From assembly GCA_900542425.1 (NCBI GenBank), contig UQNQ01000028.1, forward strand, positions 1 to 18,456: 18,456 nt of DNA, in the 5' to 3' direction. The DNA comes from an uncultured Eubacteriales bacterium. GTDB taxonomy: Bacteria > Bacillota > Clostridia > Oscillospirales > CAG-272. A program made the translations under genes and the position numbers. Position 1 is the first letter of the stretch; every line of letters starts with the position of its first letter. Below, piece after piece: positions 6,077-14,609 of this stretch. The notes below the pieces were generated by a model, which worked only from the letters and a program-made list of their open reading frames with translations, had not been told where the DNA came from and made no database searches.

Positions 6077-7462
6077 ATGGAATATCGTGTGGAACATGAT
6101 TCGATGGGCGAGGTCAAAGTGCCTGCTGATAAATATTGGGGTGCGCAGACCGAAAGAAGCCATGAAAACTTTAAAATCGGTGTCGGAATTGAGACAATGC
6201 CGAGAGAAATTACACATGCATTCGGAATTCTGAAAAAAGCGTGCGCGATTGCCAATCATGCGCTGAAGCCGGAAAAAATGACGGATGCAAAGCTTGCTGC
6301 CATTTCCGTTGCCTGCGATGAGGTGGCGTCCGGTGCCTTAAACGACCATTTCCCACTTGTTGTGTGGCAGACCGGCTCCGGCACACAATCCAATATGAAT
6401 GCAAATGAAGTCATTGCCAGACGGGGAACTGAGATTGGCGGAAAGACTTTGGAAAAGCCACTTCATCCGAACGATGATATCAACATGAGCCAATCCTCCA
6501 ATGATACGTTCCCGACAGCAATGCATATTGCGGCGGTTCTTGCGATTGAAGATAAGGTGATTCCGGCGGTAGACAAGCTGATTGCGACGTTTAAACGTTT
6601 GGAGGCGGAAAACGAAGGTGTTGTCAAAAGTGGCAGAACCCATTTGCAGGATGCGACACCAATTGCTTTTTCTCAAGAAATCAGCGGCTGGCGTTCCTCT
6701 TTGGAAAAGGATAAGAAAATGCTGGAGATGACGCTTCCTGAGCTGCGTGAGTTGGCACTCGGCGGTACGGCGGTCGGCACTGGTCTCAATGCGCCGAAGG
6801 GCTTTGACACAAAGGTCGCAGAGGCGGTATCCGAACTTACAGGGAAAACGTTTGTGACGGCTCCGAATAAATTTCACGCATTGACCTCTAAAGATGAGCT
6901 GGTATTCGCACACGGCGCGCTGAAAGCGCTTGCGGCAGACTTAATGAAGATTGCTAACGACGTAAGATGGCTGGCATCCGGTCCGCGCGACGGACTCGGC
7001 GAGATTTTTATTCCCGAAAATGAGCCCGGTTCTTCTATTATGCCGGGGAAAGTCAATCCTACGCAGTGCGAAGCGGTAACCATGGTTGCCGTTCAAGTAA
7101 TGGGAAATGATGTGGCGGTCGGCATGGCGGCTTCTCAAGGCAATTTTGAGCTGAATGTTTTTATGCCGGTCTGTATTTACAATTTTCTGCAATCGGCAAG
7201 ACTTCTTGCTGAGGTAATGGTTTCTTTCAATGACAACTGTGCCGTTGGCATTCGTGCGAACAGAGAGAAGATGCATCACAATTTACATAATTCTTTGATG
7301 CTGGTAACGGCTCTGAATCCATATATCGGTTATGAAAACGCCGCTAAAACAGCAAAAAAGGCGTATCATGACAATATCTCGCTGAAAGAGGCGTGCGTTG
7401 CGCTCGGCTTTTTGACAGCGGAAAAATTCGATGAGGTGTTCCACCCCGAGGAAATGATCTGA
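6077..7462 (+). CDS. fumC: Class II fumarate hydratase
   Basis: A 461-residue enzyme matching the usual 460-467 length of oxygen-stable, iron-free class II fumarases; it interconverts malate and fumarate. Visible family motifs: GSGTQSNMNANE and QSSNDTFPTAMH in the N-terminal half, SGRTHLQDATP with catalytic H189, and the fumarase/aspartase signature GSSIMPGKVN (318-327) with the catalytic-loop serine. I chose ATG 6077 because GGAG (6067-6070) sits six nt before it and the protein then begins at the standard MEYRVEHDSMGEV segment. The frame is open back to 5963, but that part runs through the GC-rich hairpin, has no ribosome binding site and resembles no fumarase N-terminus. Homotetrameric in the family; cytoplasmic. 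Confidence 0.95.
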   Translation: MEYRVEHDSMGEVKVPADKYWGAQTERSHENFKIGVGIETMPREITHAFGILKKACAIANHALKPEKMTDAKLAAISVACDEVASGALNDHFPLVVWQTGSGTQSNMNANEVIARRGTEIGGKTLEKPLHPNDDINMSQSSNDTFPTAMHIAAVLAIEDKVIPAVDKLIATFKRLEAENEGVVKSGRTHLQDATPIAFSQEISGWRSSLEKDKKMLEMTLPELRELALGGTAVGTGLNAPKGFDTKVAEAVSELTGKTFVTAPNKFHALTSKDELVFAHGALKALAADLMKIANDVRWLASGPRDGLGEIFIPENEPGSSIMPGKVNPTQCEAVTMVAVQVMGNDVAVGMAASQGNFELNVFMPVCIYNFLQSARLLAEVMVSFNDNCAVGIRANREKMHHNLHNSLMLVTALNPYIGYENAAKTAKKAYHDNISLKEACVALGFLTAEKFDEVFHPEEMI

Positions 7463-7479
7463 AAGGGAGGGTATGTGAG

Positions 7480-8256
7480 ATGGTTTACAGTTATTATCCC
7501 GGCTGTACGCTGAAAACAAAAGCAAAAGATCTGGACGCTTATGCTAGACGCAGCGCCGAGGTACTTGGTATCACACTTGAGGAGCTTCCGGAATGGCAGT
7601 GCTGCGGCGGTGTCTATACCACCGCAAAGGACGAAATTGCAACAAAACTTTCCTCTGTGCGCGCGCTGATGGCGGCGAAGAAGGAAGGACATGCACTTGT
7701 GACATTATGTTCGGCATGTCACAACGTGATTAAACAGACCAAGTACGCGCTGGATACAGATGATGATATGGCGTTCAAGATCGGAAATTATATGCAGTGT
7801 GACGCAAGAGCGGAAGCGGACACGAGCGTGATTCACTATCTTGAGCTGCTGCGCGATGTCGTGGGCTTTGACGAGCTGAAAAAGAAAGTAAAAAATCCGT
7901 TGACGGGCAAAAAAATTGCCGCCTATTACGGTTGTCTTCTGCTTCGTCCCGGCAAGGCTTTGCAGTTTGACAATCCGGAAAATCCGAAGATTATGGAAGA
8001 TTTTATCCGGGCGATAGGAGCAACGCCGGTGATATATCCGATGCGTAACGAATGCTGCGGCGGCTACATAACCGCCGAGGACAAAGACATGGCAAAGAAG
8101 AACAGCACCGCCGTATGGAAGAGCGCCGGAGACTTCGGTGCGGATTGTATCATTACGGCATGTCCGCTTTGCCGTTACAATCTCATAAAATCGGAAAGTC
8201 CGCTGCCGGTAATCTATTTTACGGAACTTCTTGCCGAAGCGCTGGACGTCAAATAA
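7480..8256 (+). CDS. hdrB: Heterodisulfide reductase subunit B-like (two CCG domains)
   Basis: A 258-residue HdrB homologue with both cysteine-rich CCG motifs complete: C9, C41-C42, C77-x2-C80 and C152, C192-C193, C228-x2-C231. In characterised HdrB these bind two non-cubane [4Fe-4S] clusters at which disulfide is cleaved. This subunit is therefore the likely high-potential output of the Hdr complex. Methanogens use CoM-S-S-CoB; a clostridium has none, so the acceptor here is unknown, perhaps another thiol system or direct transfer to the fumarate reductase module encoded in the same operon. The ribosome binding site GGGAGG ends 9 nt before ATG 7480. Seventeen nt separate it from fumC. Confidence 0.9.
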   Translation: MVYSYYPGCTLKTKAKDLDAYARRSAEVLGITLEELPEWQCCGGVYTTAKDEIATKLSSVRALMAAKKEGHALVTLCSACHNVIKQTKYALDTDDDMAFKIGNYMQCDARAEADTSVIHYLELLRDVVGFDELKKKVKNPLTGKKIAAYYGCLLLRPGKALQFDNPENPKIMEDFIRAIGATPVIYPMRNECCGGYITAEDKDMAKKNSTAVWKSAGDFGADCIITACPLCRYNLIKSESPLPVIYFTELLAEALDVK

Positions 8257-8268
8257 GGAGGCGGAGAG

Positions 8269-8658
8269 ATGCTTACGAATAAGGAAAAAGAACAGATTAT
8301 CCGCTCAAGCGGGGTCAATGTGTTAAAATGTATGCGGTGCGGAAAGTGCAGCGGCACTTGTCCTGCCTATGACGAGATGGAATATCATCCGCATGAGTTT
8401 GTTTATATGGTAGAGAAAGGCGAAATTGAAAAACTGATGAATTCGCCTTCCATTTACAGGTGCTTGACCTGCTTTGCCTGTGTAGAACGCTGTCCGCGAG
8501 GCGTGGAGCCGGCGAAGATTGTCGAAGCAGTGCGGCTTGCCGTCATTCGTCAACAAGGAAAAAATCATATAAAAGCGGAAGATATTCCGTGTATCGCGGA
8601 AGATAACGATACGCCGGGACAGCTGATTGTCAGTGCGTTCCGTAAGTACAAAAAGTAA
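8269..8658 (+). CDS. hdrC: Heterodisulfide reductase subunit C-like, 2[4Fe-4S]
   Basis: A 129-residue protein with two CxxCxxCxxxCP motifs, C21/C24/C27/C31 and C65/C68/C71/C75, spaced as in HdrC. In the family, HdrC relays electrons between HdrA and HdrB through two [4Fe-4S] clusters. No membrane segment is present, so this is the soluble HdrABC type. AGGAGG (8256-8261) overlaps the end of hdrB and lies seven nt before ATG 8269, pointing to coupled translation and a stoichiometric complex. Confidence 0.9.
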   Translation: MLTNKEKEQIIRSSGVNVLKCMRCGKCSGTCPAYDEMEYHPHEFVYMVEKGEIEKLMNSPSIYRCLTCFACVERCPRGVEPAKIVEAVRLAVIRQQGKNHIKAEDIPCIAEDNDTPGQLIVSAFRKYKK

Positions 8659-8672
8659 GGGAGGGGAAAAAA

Positions 8673-10664
8673 ATGCAGAAAATCGGTGTTTTTGTATGCC
8701 ACTGTGGCACCAATATTGCCGGTACCGTCGATGTGAAGGCGGTTGCGGAGACTCTCTCCCATGAACCGGGGGTGGTTTTTGCCGCTGACTATCCGTATAT
8801 GTGCTCCGAGTCGGGACAAAATCTCATCAAGGATGCTATCCGTGAGCATGGACTGACCGGTGTTGTTATTTGTTCCTGTTCGCCGCGTATGCATGAGGCT
8901 ACGTTCCGCAAGGCAGCGGCGTCTGCAGGACTGAATTCCTATATGGTGGAAATCGCGAATATCCGCGAGCAGTGCTCGTGGATTCATAAAGATATGAAAA
9001 CCGCGACCGAAAAAGCGGTGATCTTAGGACGTGCCGCCATTGCCAAGGTGGCGCTCAACACGCCGCTGACATCAAGTGAAACGCCTGTAACAAAGAGGGC
9101 GCTTGTCATTGGCGGCGGTATTGCCGGCATTCAGACGGCGCTTGATATCGCCGACGCCGGCTTTGAGGTCGATATTGTAGAAAAGGAGCCGACTATCGGC
9201 GGTAAAATGGCGCAGATCGACAAAACATTCCCGACGCTCGACTGCGCGGCATGTATCCTGACGCCGAAGATGGTGGACTGTGCGCAAAATGAGAAAATCC
9301 ATATCTATGCTTACAGCGAGGTGGAAAGCGTAAAGGGCTTTGTCGGCAACTTTACGGTTACCATTAAGAAAAAGGCGCGTTATGTCGATGAAACCAAATG
9401 TACCGGATGCGGGCTTTGCACTGAGAAATGTCCGATGAAGAAGACACCAAATCTCTTTAATCTCGGGCTTGATACTCGTTCCGCCATTTATATTCCGTTT
9501 GCACAGGCAGTGCCGAAGGTGGCGACCATTGACGAAGACTATTGTAATATGCTGAAAAACGGGAAATGCGGTGTTTGCTCCAAGATCTGTACCGCAGGAG
9601 CAATCGATTATAAACAGGAAGACCAGCATATCGAGGAAAAATACGGTGCTATCGTTGTTGCAACTGGATTTAATCCCATAAAGCTTGATAACTTTGATGA
9701 ATATGCCTATTCGCAAAGTCCGGACGTTGTTACTTCCCTTGAACTGGAGCGCCTGATGAATGCTGCGGGCCCGAACGGCGGCACGCTGCTTCGACCGTCA
9801 GACAAAACGCATCCGCATACGATTGTTTTTGTTCAGTGTGTGGGTTCGCGCGATCCCTCCGGCTGCGGCAAGCCGTATTGCTCTAAAATTTGTTGTATGT
9901 ATACGGCAAAGCATGCGATGCTCATCCGTGACAAATATCCCGATACGGAAGTGTATGTTTTCTATATCGACGTGCGCACGCCGGGCAAGAACTTTGACGA
10001 GTTCTACCGCCGCGCGGTCGAGGAGTATGGCGTACATTACATAAAAGGCATGGTTGGAAAAGTCATGCCGCAGGCAAACGGCAAGCTTCTTGTGCGCGCT
10101 TCAGACCTTTTGGCGGGTGAGCAGTTAAAGATTGAAGCGGACATGGTCGTGCTGGCAGCGGCGATTGAGCCGGATAAGACGGCAAGGTCTCTTGCGACGA
10201 TGCTGACCGCTTCCATGGATACCAATGATTTCTTTACGGAAGCGCATCCGAAACTGCGTCCGGTAGAAAGTCCGACGGCGGGAATTTTCCTTTCCGGTGT
10301 CTGCCAAGGACCGAAGGATATTCCGGAAACGGTCGCACAGGCAAGTGCCGCAGCTGCGAAGGTCATCGGATTGCTTGTCAAGGATAAGCTGAAATCCAAT
10401 CCTTGCATCGCCCATGCCAATGAAACTTTGTGCAACGGCTGTTCTTCCTGCGAAAGAGTATGTCCGTACGGAGCGATTACCTATATCGATAAGGAATTCC
10501 GGATGCCTGACCGGACAACGAAGATTCGCCGCGTCGCTTCTGTCAACGCTGCGGTCTGCCAAGGATGCGGCGCCTGTACGGTCGCTTGTCCTTCGGGAGC
10601 GATGGACCTTTCCGGATTCTCGAATCAACAGATTATGGCGGAGGTGGATGCGATATGTCGATAA
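8673..10664 (+). CDS. hdrA: Heterodisulfide reductase subunit A-like, bifurcating flavoprotein
   Basis: A 663-residue full-length HdrA. The N-terminal domain has the HdrA-specific cysteine set C9, C11, C44, C67, C69 (VCHCGTN, MCSESG, CSCSPRMHE). The FAD domain of thioredoxin-reductase type begins with GGGIAG (147-152). Inserted is a ferredoxin-like region with C243/C246/C249/C253 and C291/C299/C302/C306, and the C-terminus carries two classical motifs, C587/C590/C593/C597 and C629/C632/C635/C639. The CVGSRD...CSKICCMY stretch is also typical. HdrA's FAD is the known site of electron bifurcation in HdrABC-MvhAGD: one electron goes to HdrBC, the other through the ferredoxin domains to ferredoxin. 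Its stop overlaps the start of the flxD-like gene by 10 nt. Confidence 0.93.
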   Translation: MQKIGVFVCHCGTNIAGTVDVKAVAETLSHEPGVVFAADYPYMCSESGQNLIKDAIREHGLTGVVICSCSPRMHEATFRKAAASAGLNSYMVEIANIREQCSWIHKDMKTATEKAVILGRAAIAKVALNTPLTSSETPVTKRALVIGGGIAGIQTALDIADAGFEVDIVEKEPTIGGKMAQIDKTFPTLDCAACILTPKMVDCAQNEKIHIYAYSEVESVKGFVGNFTVTIKKKARYVDETKCTGCGLCTEKCPMKKTPNLFNLGLDTRSAIYIPFAQAVPKVATIDEDYCNMLKNGKCGVCSKICTAGAIDYKQEDQHIEEKYGAIVVATGFNPIKLDNFDEYAYSQSPDVVTSLELERLMNAAGPNGGTLLRPSDKTHPHTIVFVQCVGSRDPSGCGKPYCSKICCMYTAKHAMLIRDKYPDTEVYVFYIDVRTPGKNFDEFYRRAVEEYGVHYIKGMVGKVMPQANGKLLVRASDLLAGEQLKIEADMVVLAAAIEPDKTARSLATMLTASMDTNDFFTEAHPKLRPVESPTAGIFLSGVCQGPKDIPETVAQASAAAAKVIGLLVKDKLKSNPCIAHANETLCNGCSSCERVCPYGAITYIDKEFRMPDRTTKIRRVASVNAAVCQGCGACTVACPSGAMDLSGFSNQQIMAEVDAICR

Positions 10665-11092
10665 GCGAGTTCAAACCGAAAATCGTCGCGTTCTGCTGCA
10701 ACTGGTGTTCCTATGCGGGCGCCGACCTTGCGGGCACGAACCGGCTGAATTATCCTGCCGATGTAAAAATTATTCGTGTGCCGTGTTCCTGCCGTGTCAA
10801 TCCGATTTTTATTCTGCGCGCGTTTCAAAGAGGCGCTGACGGCGTGATTCTCTGCGGTTGTCATCCGGGCGATTGCCATTATACAACGGGAAATTATTAT
10901 ACCAGACGCCGCATGACGTTGCTTTTCTCGATGCTGGATTATCTCGGCATTGAAAAGGAACGTACTCGCGTTGAATGGGTTTCTGCTGCCGAGGGCGCGA
11001 AATTTGCGAGCGTGATGCAGGATTTTGTGAAAACAGTAACGGAACTTGGTGAAAACAAGAGATTGGAGGACCTCAGATGCAAGAAGCAATGA
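10655..11092 (+). CDS. flxD: MvhD/FlxD-like [2Fe-2S] protein
   Basis: A 145-residue MvhD/FrhD-family protein that, in known complexes, carries a [2Fe-2S] cluster and passes electrons from the donor module to HdrA. Family landmarks are CCNWCSYAGAD (C14, C15, C18), VPCSCRV (C44, C46) and LCGCHPGDCHY (C67, C69, C74). Homologues usually have Gly where C46 is. ATG 10655 is set by GGAGGTG (10640-10646) and the standard N-terminus; it overlaps hdrA by 10 nt. No hydrogenase subunits (MvhA, MvhG) are encoded nearby; the three following genes supply a different donor module, which is the FlxABCD arrangement. Confidence 0.9.
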   Translation: MSISEFKPKIVAFCCNWCSYAGADLAGTNRLNYPADVKIIRVPCSCRVNPIFILRAFQRGADGVILCGCHPGDCHYTTGNYYTRRRMTLLFSMLDYLGIEKERTRVEWVSAAEGAKFASVMQDFVKTVTELGENKRLEDLRCKKQ

Positions 11093-12045
11093 AAAAAAGA
11101 GCAAAAGAGCTCCTCGCCTCCGGAGAGGTTACAAGAGTCATCGGATGGAAGAAAAACGAATTCGATTATGATATAACACCTGCCGTTTTTGAATCTGCGG
11201 AGGAAATTGACCGTGATTTCCGTTACGATGATTTCTGTGGTGTGAATCTTTCGAAATTTACGTTTAAAAATCAGAAGAACGATACCAAAACGCTTGTGTT
11301 TTTAAAGCCATGTGATACATACAGTATGACACAGCTTATCACAGAGCATCGTGTAAACAGAGAAGCCCTGTATCTTATTGGGATCCCGTGTTTCGGAAAA
11401 ATTGATATTGAAAAAATCCGGTCAGACGGAACAGACGGCATTCTGTCTGTTGTGTCCGAAGGCGCGGACGTAACCGTAAAAACACTTTACGGTGAAAAAA
11501 AATATGTAAAAGCGGATGTCTTGGCGGAGCGTTGTCTTGCCTGCAAGAGCAAGTATCATACAATTTACGATGAGCTGATGGGCGAGGAAGGCGAGGTCAT
11601 GGAAACCGGTCGTTTTGATGAGGTGGAAAAACTGGAAGCCATGACACCGGACGAGAGGTTTGCTTTCTGGCGCGGAGAGCTTTCCCGTTGCATTCGCTGC
11701 AATGCCTGTCGGAATGCATGTCCCGCCTGTACATGCGAGAGCTGTGTGTTTGACAATCCGGAGACCGGCATCTCTCAGAAAGCGGCGGCGGACTCCTTTG
11801 AAGAAAATATGTTCCACATTATCCGTGCATTCCATGTTGCAGGACGCTGTACGGACTGCGGCGAATGCTCGCGCGTATGTCCGCAGCATATTCCGCTTCA
11901 TCTGCTCAACCGCAAGTTCATCCGGGATATCGACAATCTTTACGGAGAATATCAGGCGGGAACGGAAGTAGGACAGCGTGCACCGCTCGTGAATTTCAAT
12001 GCGGAAGACGCAGAGCCGGATATCATTCGGAAGGGAGGAAAATGA
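11077..12045 (+). CDS. Flx iron-sulfur subunit with 4Fe-4S dicluster domain (FlxC-like)
   Basis: A 322-residue soluble protein. Residues 1-190 form a domain with FLKPCDTYSM, GIPCFGK and a C153-x2-C156 pair, resembling the N-terminal domains of FrhB/AsrA-like proteins. Residues 205-268 are a dicluster ferredoxin: C205/C208/C211/C215 followed by CPACTCESC (C218, C220, C223), then C258/C261/C264/C268. It should relay electrons between the NAD(P)H-oxidising flavoprotein and the MvhD-like protein. It overlaps the preceding gene by 16 nt and has GGAGGA (11065-11070) six nt before the ATG. Assignment to FlxC rather than FlxB is by gene order only. Confidence 0.78.
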   Translation: MQEAMKKRAKELLASGEVTRVIGWKKNEFDYDITPAVFESAEEIDRDFRYDDFCGVNLSKFTFKNQKNDTKTLVFLKPCDTYSMTQLITEHRVNREALYLIGIPCFGKIDIEKIRSDGTDGILSVVSEGADVTVKTLYGEKKYVKADVLAERCLACKSKYHTIYDELMGEEGEVMETGRFDEVEKLEAMTPDERFAFWRGELSRCIRCNACRNACPACTCESCVFDNPETGISQKAAADSFEENMFHIIRAFHVAGRCTDCGECSRVCPQHIPLHLLNRKFIRDIDNLYGEYQAGTEVGQRAPLVNFNAEDAEPDIIRKGGK

Positions 12046-12046
12046 T

Positions 12047-13072
12047 ATGTTCAAAATTTCTCTTGATAAGCTGGATGAACTTTTCGCGAAATTGGCGGAA
12101 AAGAAAACGCTTTATATTCCGACCGATACGGCGCCGGGAATCGCTCAGTTCAAGAAATGGCAAAACGGGATGAAAATGACCGAGAAGCTGAAGACCTCGC
12201 GCAGTGCGAAGGATCTCTTCTTCCCGCAAACAGAAAATCTTGTTGATTTCAAAATAAGCGGCAGGAAAATCGATATTATCGACCCGCGGGAGGAATGCGA
12301 AGATTTCGTTATATTCGGCGTGCGTGCCTGTGATGCGAAAAGCTTTGAAATCCTTGACCGTGTGTTCTTGTCGGAACCGGTTGATACCTATTATCAAAAC
12401 CGGCGCGAACACGGAACCGTTGTGACGCTTGCATGCTCGCGTCCTACGGAATCCTGTTTCTGCGAAACATTCGGAATTGATCCTGCGGAGCCGGCAGGCG
12501 ATGTTTCCGTATGGAAAACAGCGGAAGCGCTGTATTTGAAACCCAATACGGAAAAAGGAAACGCTTTGCTCACTCTGGCAAATGATCTTGTAAAAGACTG
12601 TCCGGATACCGAAATTGACTCGGAAAAAGAAAAGATTCATCAGATTATGAAAAAGCTCCCGCTTTCCGGACTTTCTCCCGATGCTTTCGGCGGCGGCAAG
12701 ACAGAGAAATATTTTAATTCGGAAAAATGGAAAACGCTTTCCGAGGCATGTCTTGGTTGCGGAACTTGTACCTTTGTTTGCCCGACCTGCCAATGCTATG
12801 ATATCCGGGATTTTGATACCGGACACGGTGTACGTCGTTTTCGGTGCTGGGATAGCTGTATGTATTCCGATTTTACAAAAATGGCAAGCGGAAATCCGCG
12901 TCTTACGCAAAAAGAGCGTTTTCGTCAGAGATTTATGCACAAGCTTGTATATTTCCCTGAAAACAACGATGGGATTTTCGGATGTGTCGGGTGCGGAAGA
13001 TGCGTTGAAAAATGTCCGATTTCTATGAATATCGTAAAAGTGATGAAAACACTCGGGGAGGATGAAACATGA
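12047..13072 (+). CDS. AsrA-like 4Fe-4S dicluster protein (FlxB-like)
   Basis: A 341-residue soluble protein resembling anaerobic sulfite reductase subunit A and FlxB. The N-terminal 220 residues include FGVRACDAKSF and CSRPTESCFCETFG; the C-terminal ferredoxin region has C235/C238/C241/C245 followed by CPTCQC (C248, C250), then C313/C316/C319/C323. No sulfite reductase catalytic subunit (AsrC) is present, so the sulfite role is unlikely; an electron-transfer role next to the AsrB-like FlxA fits. GGGAGG (12033-12038) lies eight nt before ATG 12047, one base after the previous stop. The stop overlaps the next start as ATGA. Confidence 0.82.
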   Translation: MFKISLDKLDELFAKLAEKKTLYIPTDTAPGIAQFKKWQNGMKMTEKLKTSRSAKDLFFPQTENLVDFKISGRKIDIIDPREECEDFVIFGVRACDAKSFEILDRVFLSEPVDTYYQNRREHGTVVTLACSRPTESCFCETFGIDPAEPAGDVSVWKTAEALYLKPNTEKGNALLTLANDLVKDCPDTEIDSEKEKIHQIMKKLPLSGLSPDAFGGGKTEKYFNSEKWKTLSEACLGCGTCTFVCPTCQCYDIRDFDTGHGVRRFRCWDSCMYSDFTKMASGNPRLTQKERFRQRFMHKLVYFPENNDGIFGCVGCGRCVEKCPISMNIVKVMKTLGEDET

Positions 13073-13902
13073 CAAGTGAAACATTGATACCAAAGATCGG
13101 CGTTGTGACCGAGGTCAGAATCGATACCCCCGACATTAAAAATTTCCGTGTTGTCGGTAAAGACGGGAAAAAGCCGTTTATCCATAAGCCCGGGCAATGT
13201 GCGATGATTTCGCTTCCGGGCATCGGAGAGGGTATGTTTTCCATTACTTCTTCTCCGACCAATACGGAATATATGGAGTTTGAAATCAAGAAATGCGGTT
13301 GCCTCACAAGCTGGCTTCATAAAATCGAAGCGGGACAGGAAATCACGGTACGAGGTCCTTACGGCAACGGTTTTCCGGTAGATGACGCATTTGTCGGACG
13401 CGACCTGCTTATCATTGCGGGCGGCGTTGGGCTTGCACCGGTACGTTCGGTTATCAATTATTGCCGGCATTTCCGTGACCGTTATGGAAAAATTGACATT
13501 GTATACGGCTCGCGAACGAAAGAGGATCTTGCATTTTATGAGGAAATCCTTCATGAATGGATGAGTCCCGAGGAAAAAGATGTTGCCGTTCACCTCACCA
13601 TTGACCGTGAAGAAGAGGGCTGGGACGGTCATGTCGGGTTTGTGCCGAACTATGTCAAAGAGCTTGCTTTTGATACGAATAAAACCGTGATTATGTGTGG
13701 ACCTCCGATTATGATTAAGTTTACGCTTGCAGGGCTTAAAGAGCTTGGCTTTGATGAAAAGCAGATTTATACAACAATGGAATTGCGTATGAAATGCGGC
13801 GTCGGTAAATGCGGAAGATGCAACATTGGCTCCAAATATGTCTGCAAAGACGGACCGGTGTTCCGCATGGATGAGCTCTCTGAGCTTCCGGATGAATATT
13901 AA
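13069..13902 (+). CDS. flxA: FAD/NAD(P)H oxidoreductase with [2Fe-2S] C-terminus (FlxA/AsrB-like)
   Basis: A 277-residue ferredoxin-reductase-fold protein. The FAD domain (about 10-105) has the family strand FSITSSP (57-63) and GPYGNGF; the nucleotide domain starts with GGVGLAP (118-124) and ends with MCGPP. The C-terminal C243-x4-C248-x2-C251-x7-C259 is the dihydroorotate-dehydrogenase-B-type [2Fe-2S] site. It should oxidise NADH or NADPH in the cytoplasm and feed the iron-sulfur chain to HdrA. NADH is likelier by analogy with FlxA of sulfate reducers, but the sequence alone does not prove it. Start ATG overlaps the previous stop (ATGA). Confidence 0.88.
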   Translation: MTSETLIPKIGVVTEVRIDTPDIKNFRVVGKDGKKPFIHKPGQCAMISLPGIGEGMFSITSSPTNTEYMEFEIKKCGCLTSWLHKIEAGQEITVRGPYGNGFPVDDAFVGRDLLIIAGGVGLAPVRSVINYCRHFRDRYGKIDIVYGSRTKEDLAFYEEILHEWMSPEEKDVAVHLTIDREEEGWDGHVGFVPNYVKELAFDTNKTVIMCGPPIMIKFTLAGLKELGFDEKQIYTTMELRMKCGVGKCGRCNIGSKYVCKDGPVFRMDELSELPDEY

Positions 13903-13922
13903 AGGATGGGAGGAATTGTGAA

Positions 13923-14597
13923 ATGGAGAATATGGTAAATATCTTTCTGTACGGCAAAAAATACGAGGTCCCATCAAATCTGACCATCATGGGTGCGATG
14001 GAATATGCGGGTTATCAGCTCGTACGCGGCTGCGGCTGCCGAAACGGTTTTTGCGGCGCCTGCGCGACGATTTACCGCATCAAAGGGGACAATGAGCTTA
14101 AGGTATGTCTTGCTTGTCAGACAAAGGTGGAAAACGACATGTATATCGCGACGCTGCCGTTTTTCCCGCTTGTCAAGCAGGTTTATGACATGGAGAAAAT
14201 AAAGCCTACCGAGCAGATTATGATGCAGCTTTATCCTGAAATTTACAGCTGTATCGGTTGTAATGCCTGCACGAAAGCCTGCACGCAGGGATTGAACGTC
14301 ATGCAATATATCGCGTATGCACAGAGAGGCGAATTTGAAAAATGTGCCGAGGAATCGTTTGACTGCGTTATGTGCGGCGTTTGTTCTTCCCGTTGTCCTG
14401 CCGGAATTTCTCATCCGCAGGTGGCGCTGCTGGCGAGACGTTTAAACGGAAAATATCTGGCTCCGAAATCGGAGCATCTTGAAAACCGTGTGCGCGAGAT
14501 TCAGAACGGTGATTTTAAGGAGCTGCTGGAAGGCTTAATGCAAAAGCCGATTTCTGAAATCAAAGAGCTTTATAACAACAGAGAGATTGAAAAGTAA
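13923..14597 (+). CDS. Fumarate reductase-type iron-sulfur subunit: [2Fe-2S] plus two [4Fe-4S]
   Basis: A 224-residue protein. Residues 1-70 are a plant-type ferredoxin domain with C39-x4-C44-x2-C47 and C62 (or C65), as in SdhB/FrdB. Residues 108-160 hold two cluster motifs, C110/C113/C116/C120 and C148/C151/C154/C158. All four cysteines of the last motif are present, so it should hold [4Fe-4S] rather than the [3Fe-4S] of membrane-bound FrdB. The layout matches the N-terminal part of methanogen thiol:fumarate reductase subunit TfrB, but the HdrB-like CCG half of TfrB is missing. It should feed electrons to the flavoprotein encoded 12 nt downstream. GGGAGG (13908-13913) precedes ATG 13923. No membrane anchor gene accompanies it. 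Confidence 0.82.
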   Translation: MENMVNIFLYGKKYEVPSNLTIMGAMEYAGYQLVRGCGCRNGFCGACATIYRIKGDNELKVCLACQTKVENDMYIATLPFFPLVKQVYDMEKIKPTEQIMMQLYPEIYSCIGCNACTKACTQGLNVMQYIAYAQRGEFEKCAEESFDCVMCGVCSSRCPAGISHPQVALLARRLNGKYLAPKSEHLENRVREIQNGDFKELLEGLMQKPISEIKELYNNREIEK

Positions 14598-14609
14598 GGA
14601 GGGCGCAAT

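Noticed and set aside
5941..6103. Small open frame starting METSYGGDDLARL between mdh and fumC
   Set aside because: It has no Shine-Dalgarno sequence, overlaps the fumC start and its composition is explained by the GC-rich stems.
12023..13093. 356-codon minus-strand open frame opposite the flxB-like gene, and a 350-codon one at 12925-13977
   Set aside because: Both mirror well-supported plus-strand genes, lack ribosome binding sites and show no recognisable motif; they are antisense shadows. The same holds for the 384-codon frame opposite pckG.
12047..13902. Anaerobic sulfite reductase (asrAB) locus
   Set aside because: The proteins resemble AsrA and AsrB, but no siroheme-binding AsrC is present and both sit inside an Hdr/MvhD cluster, which is the Flx arrangement.
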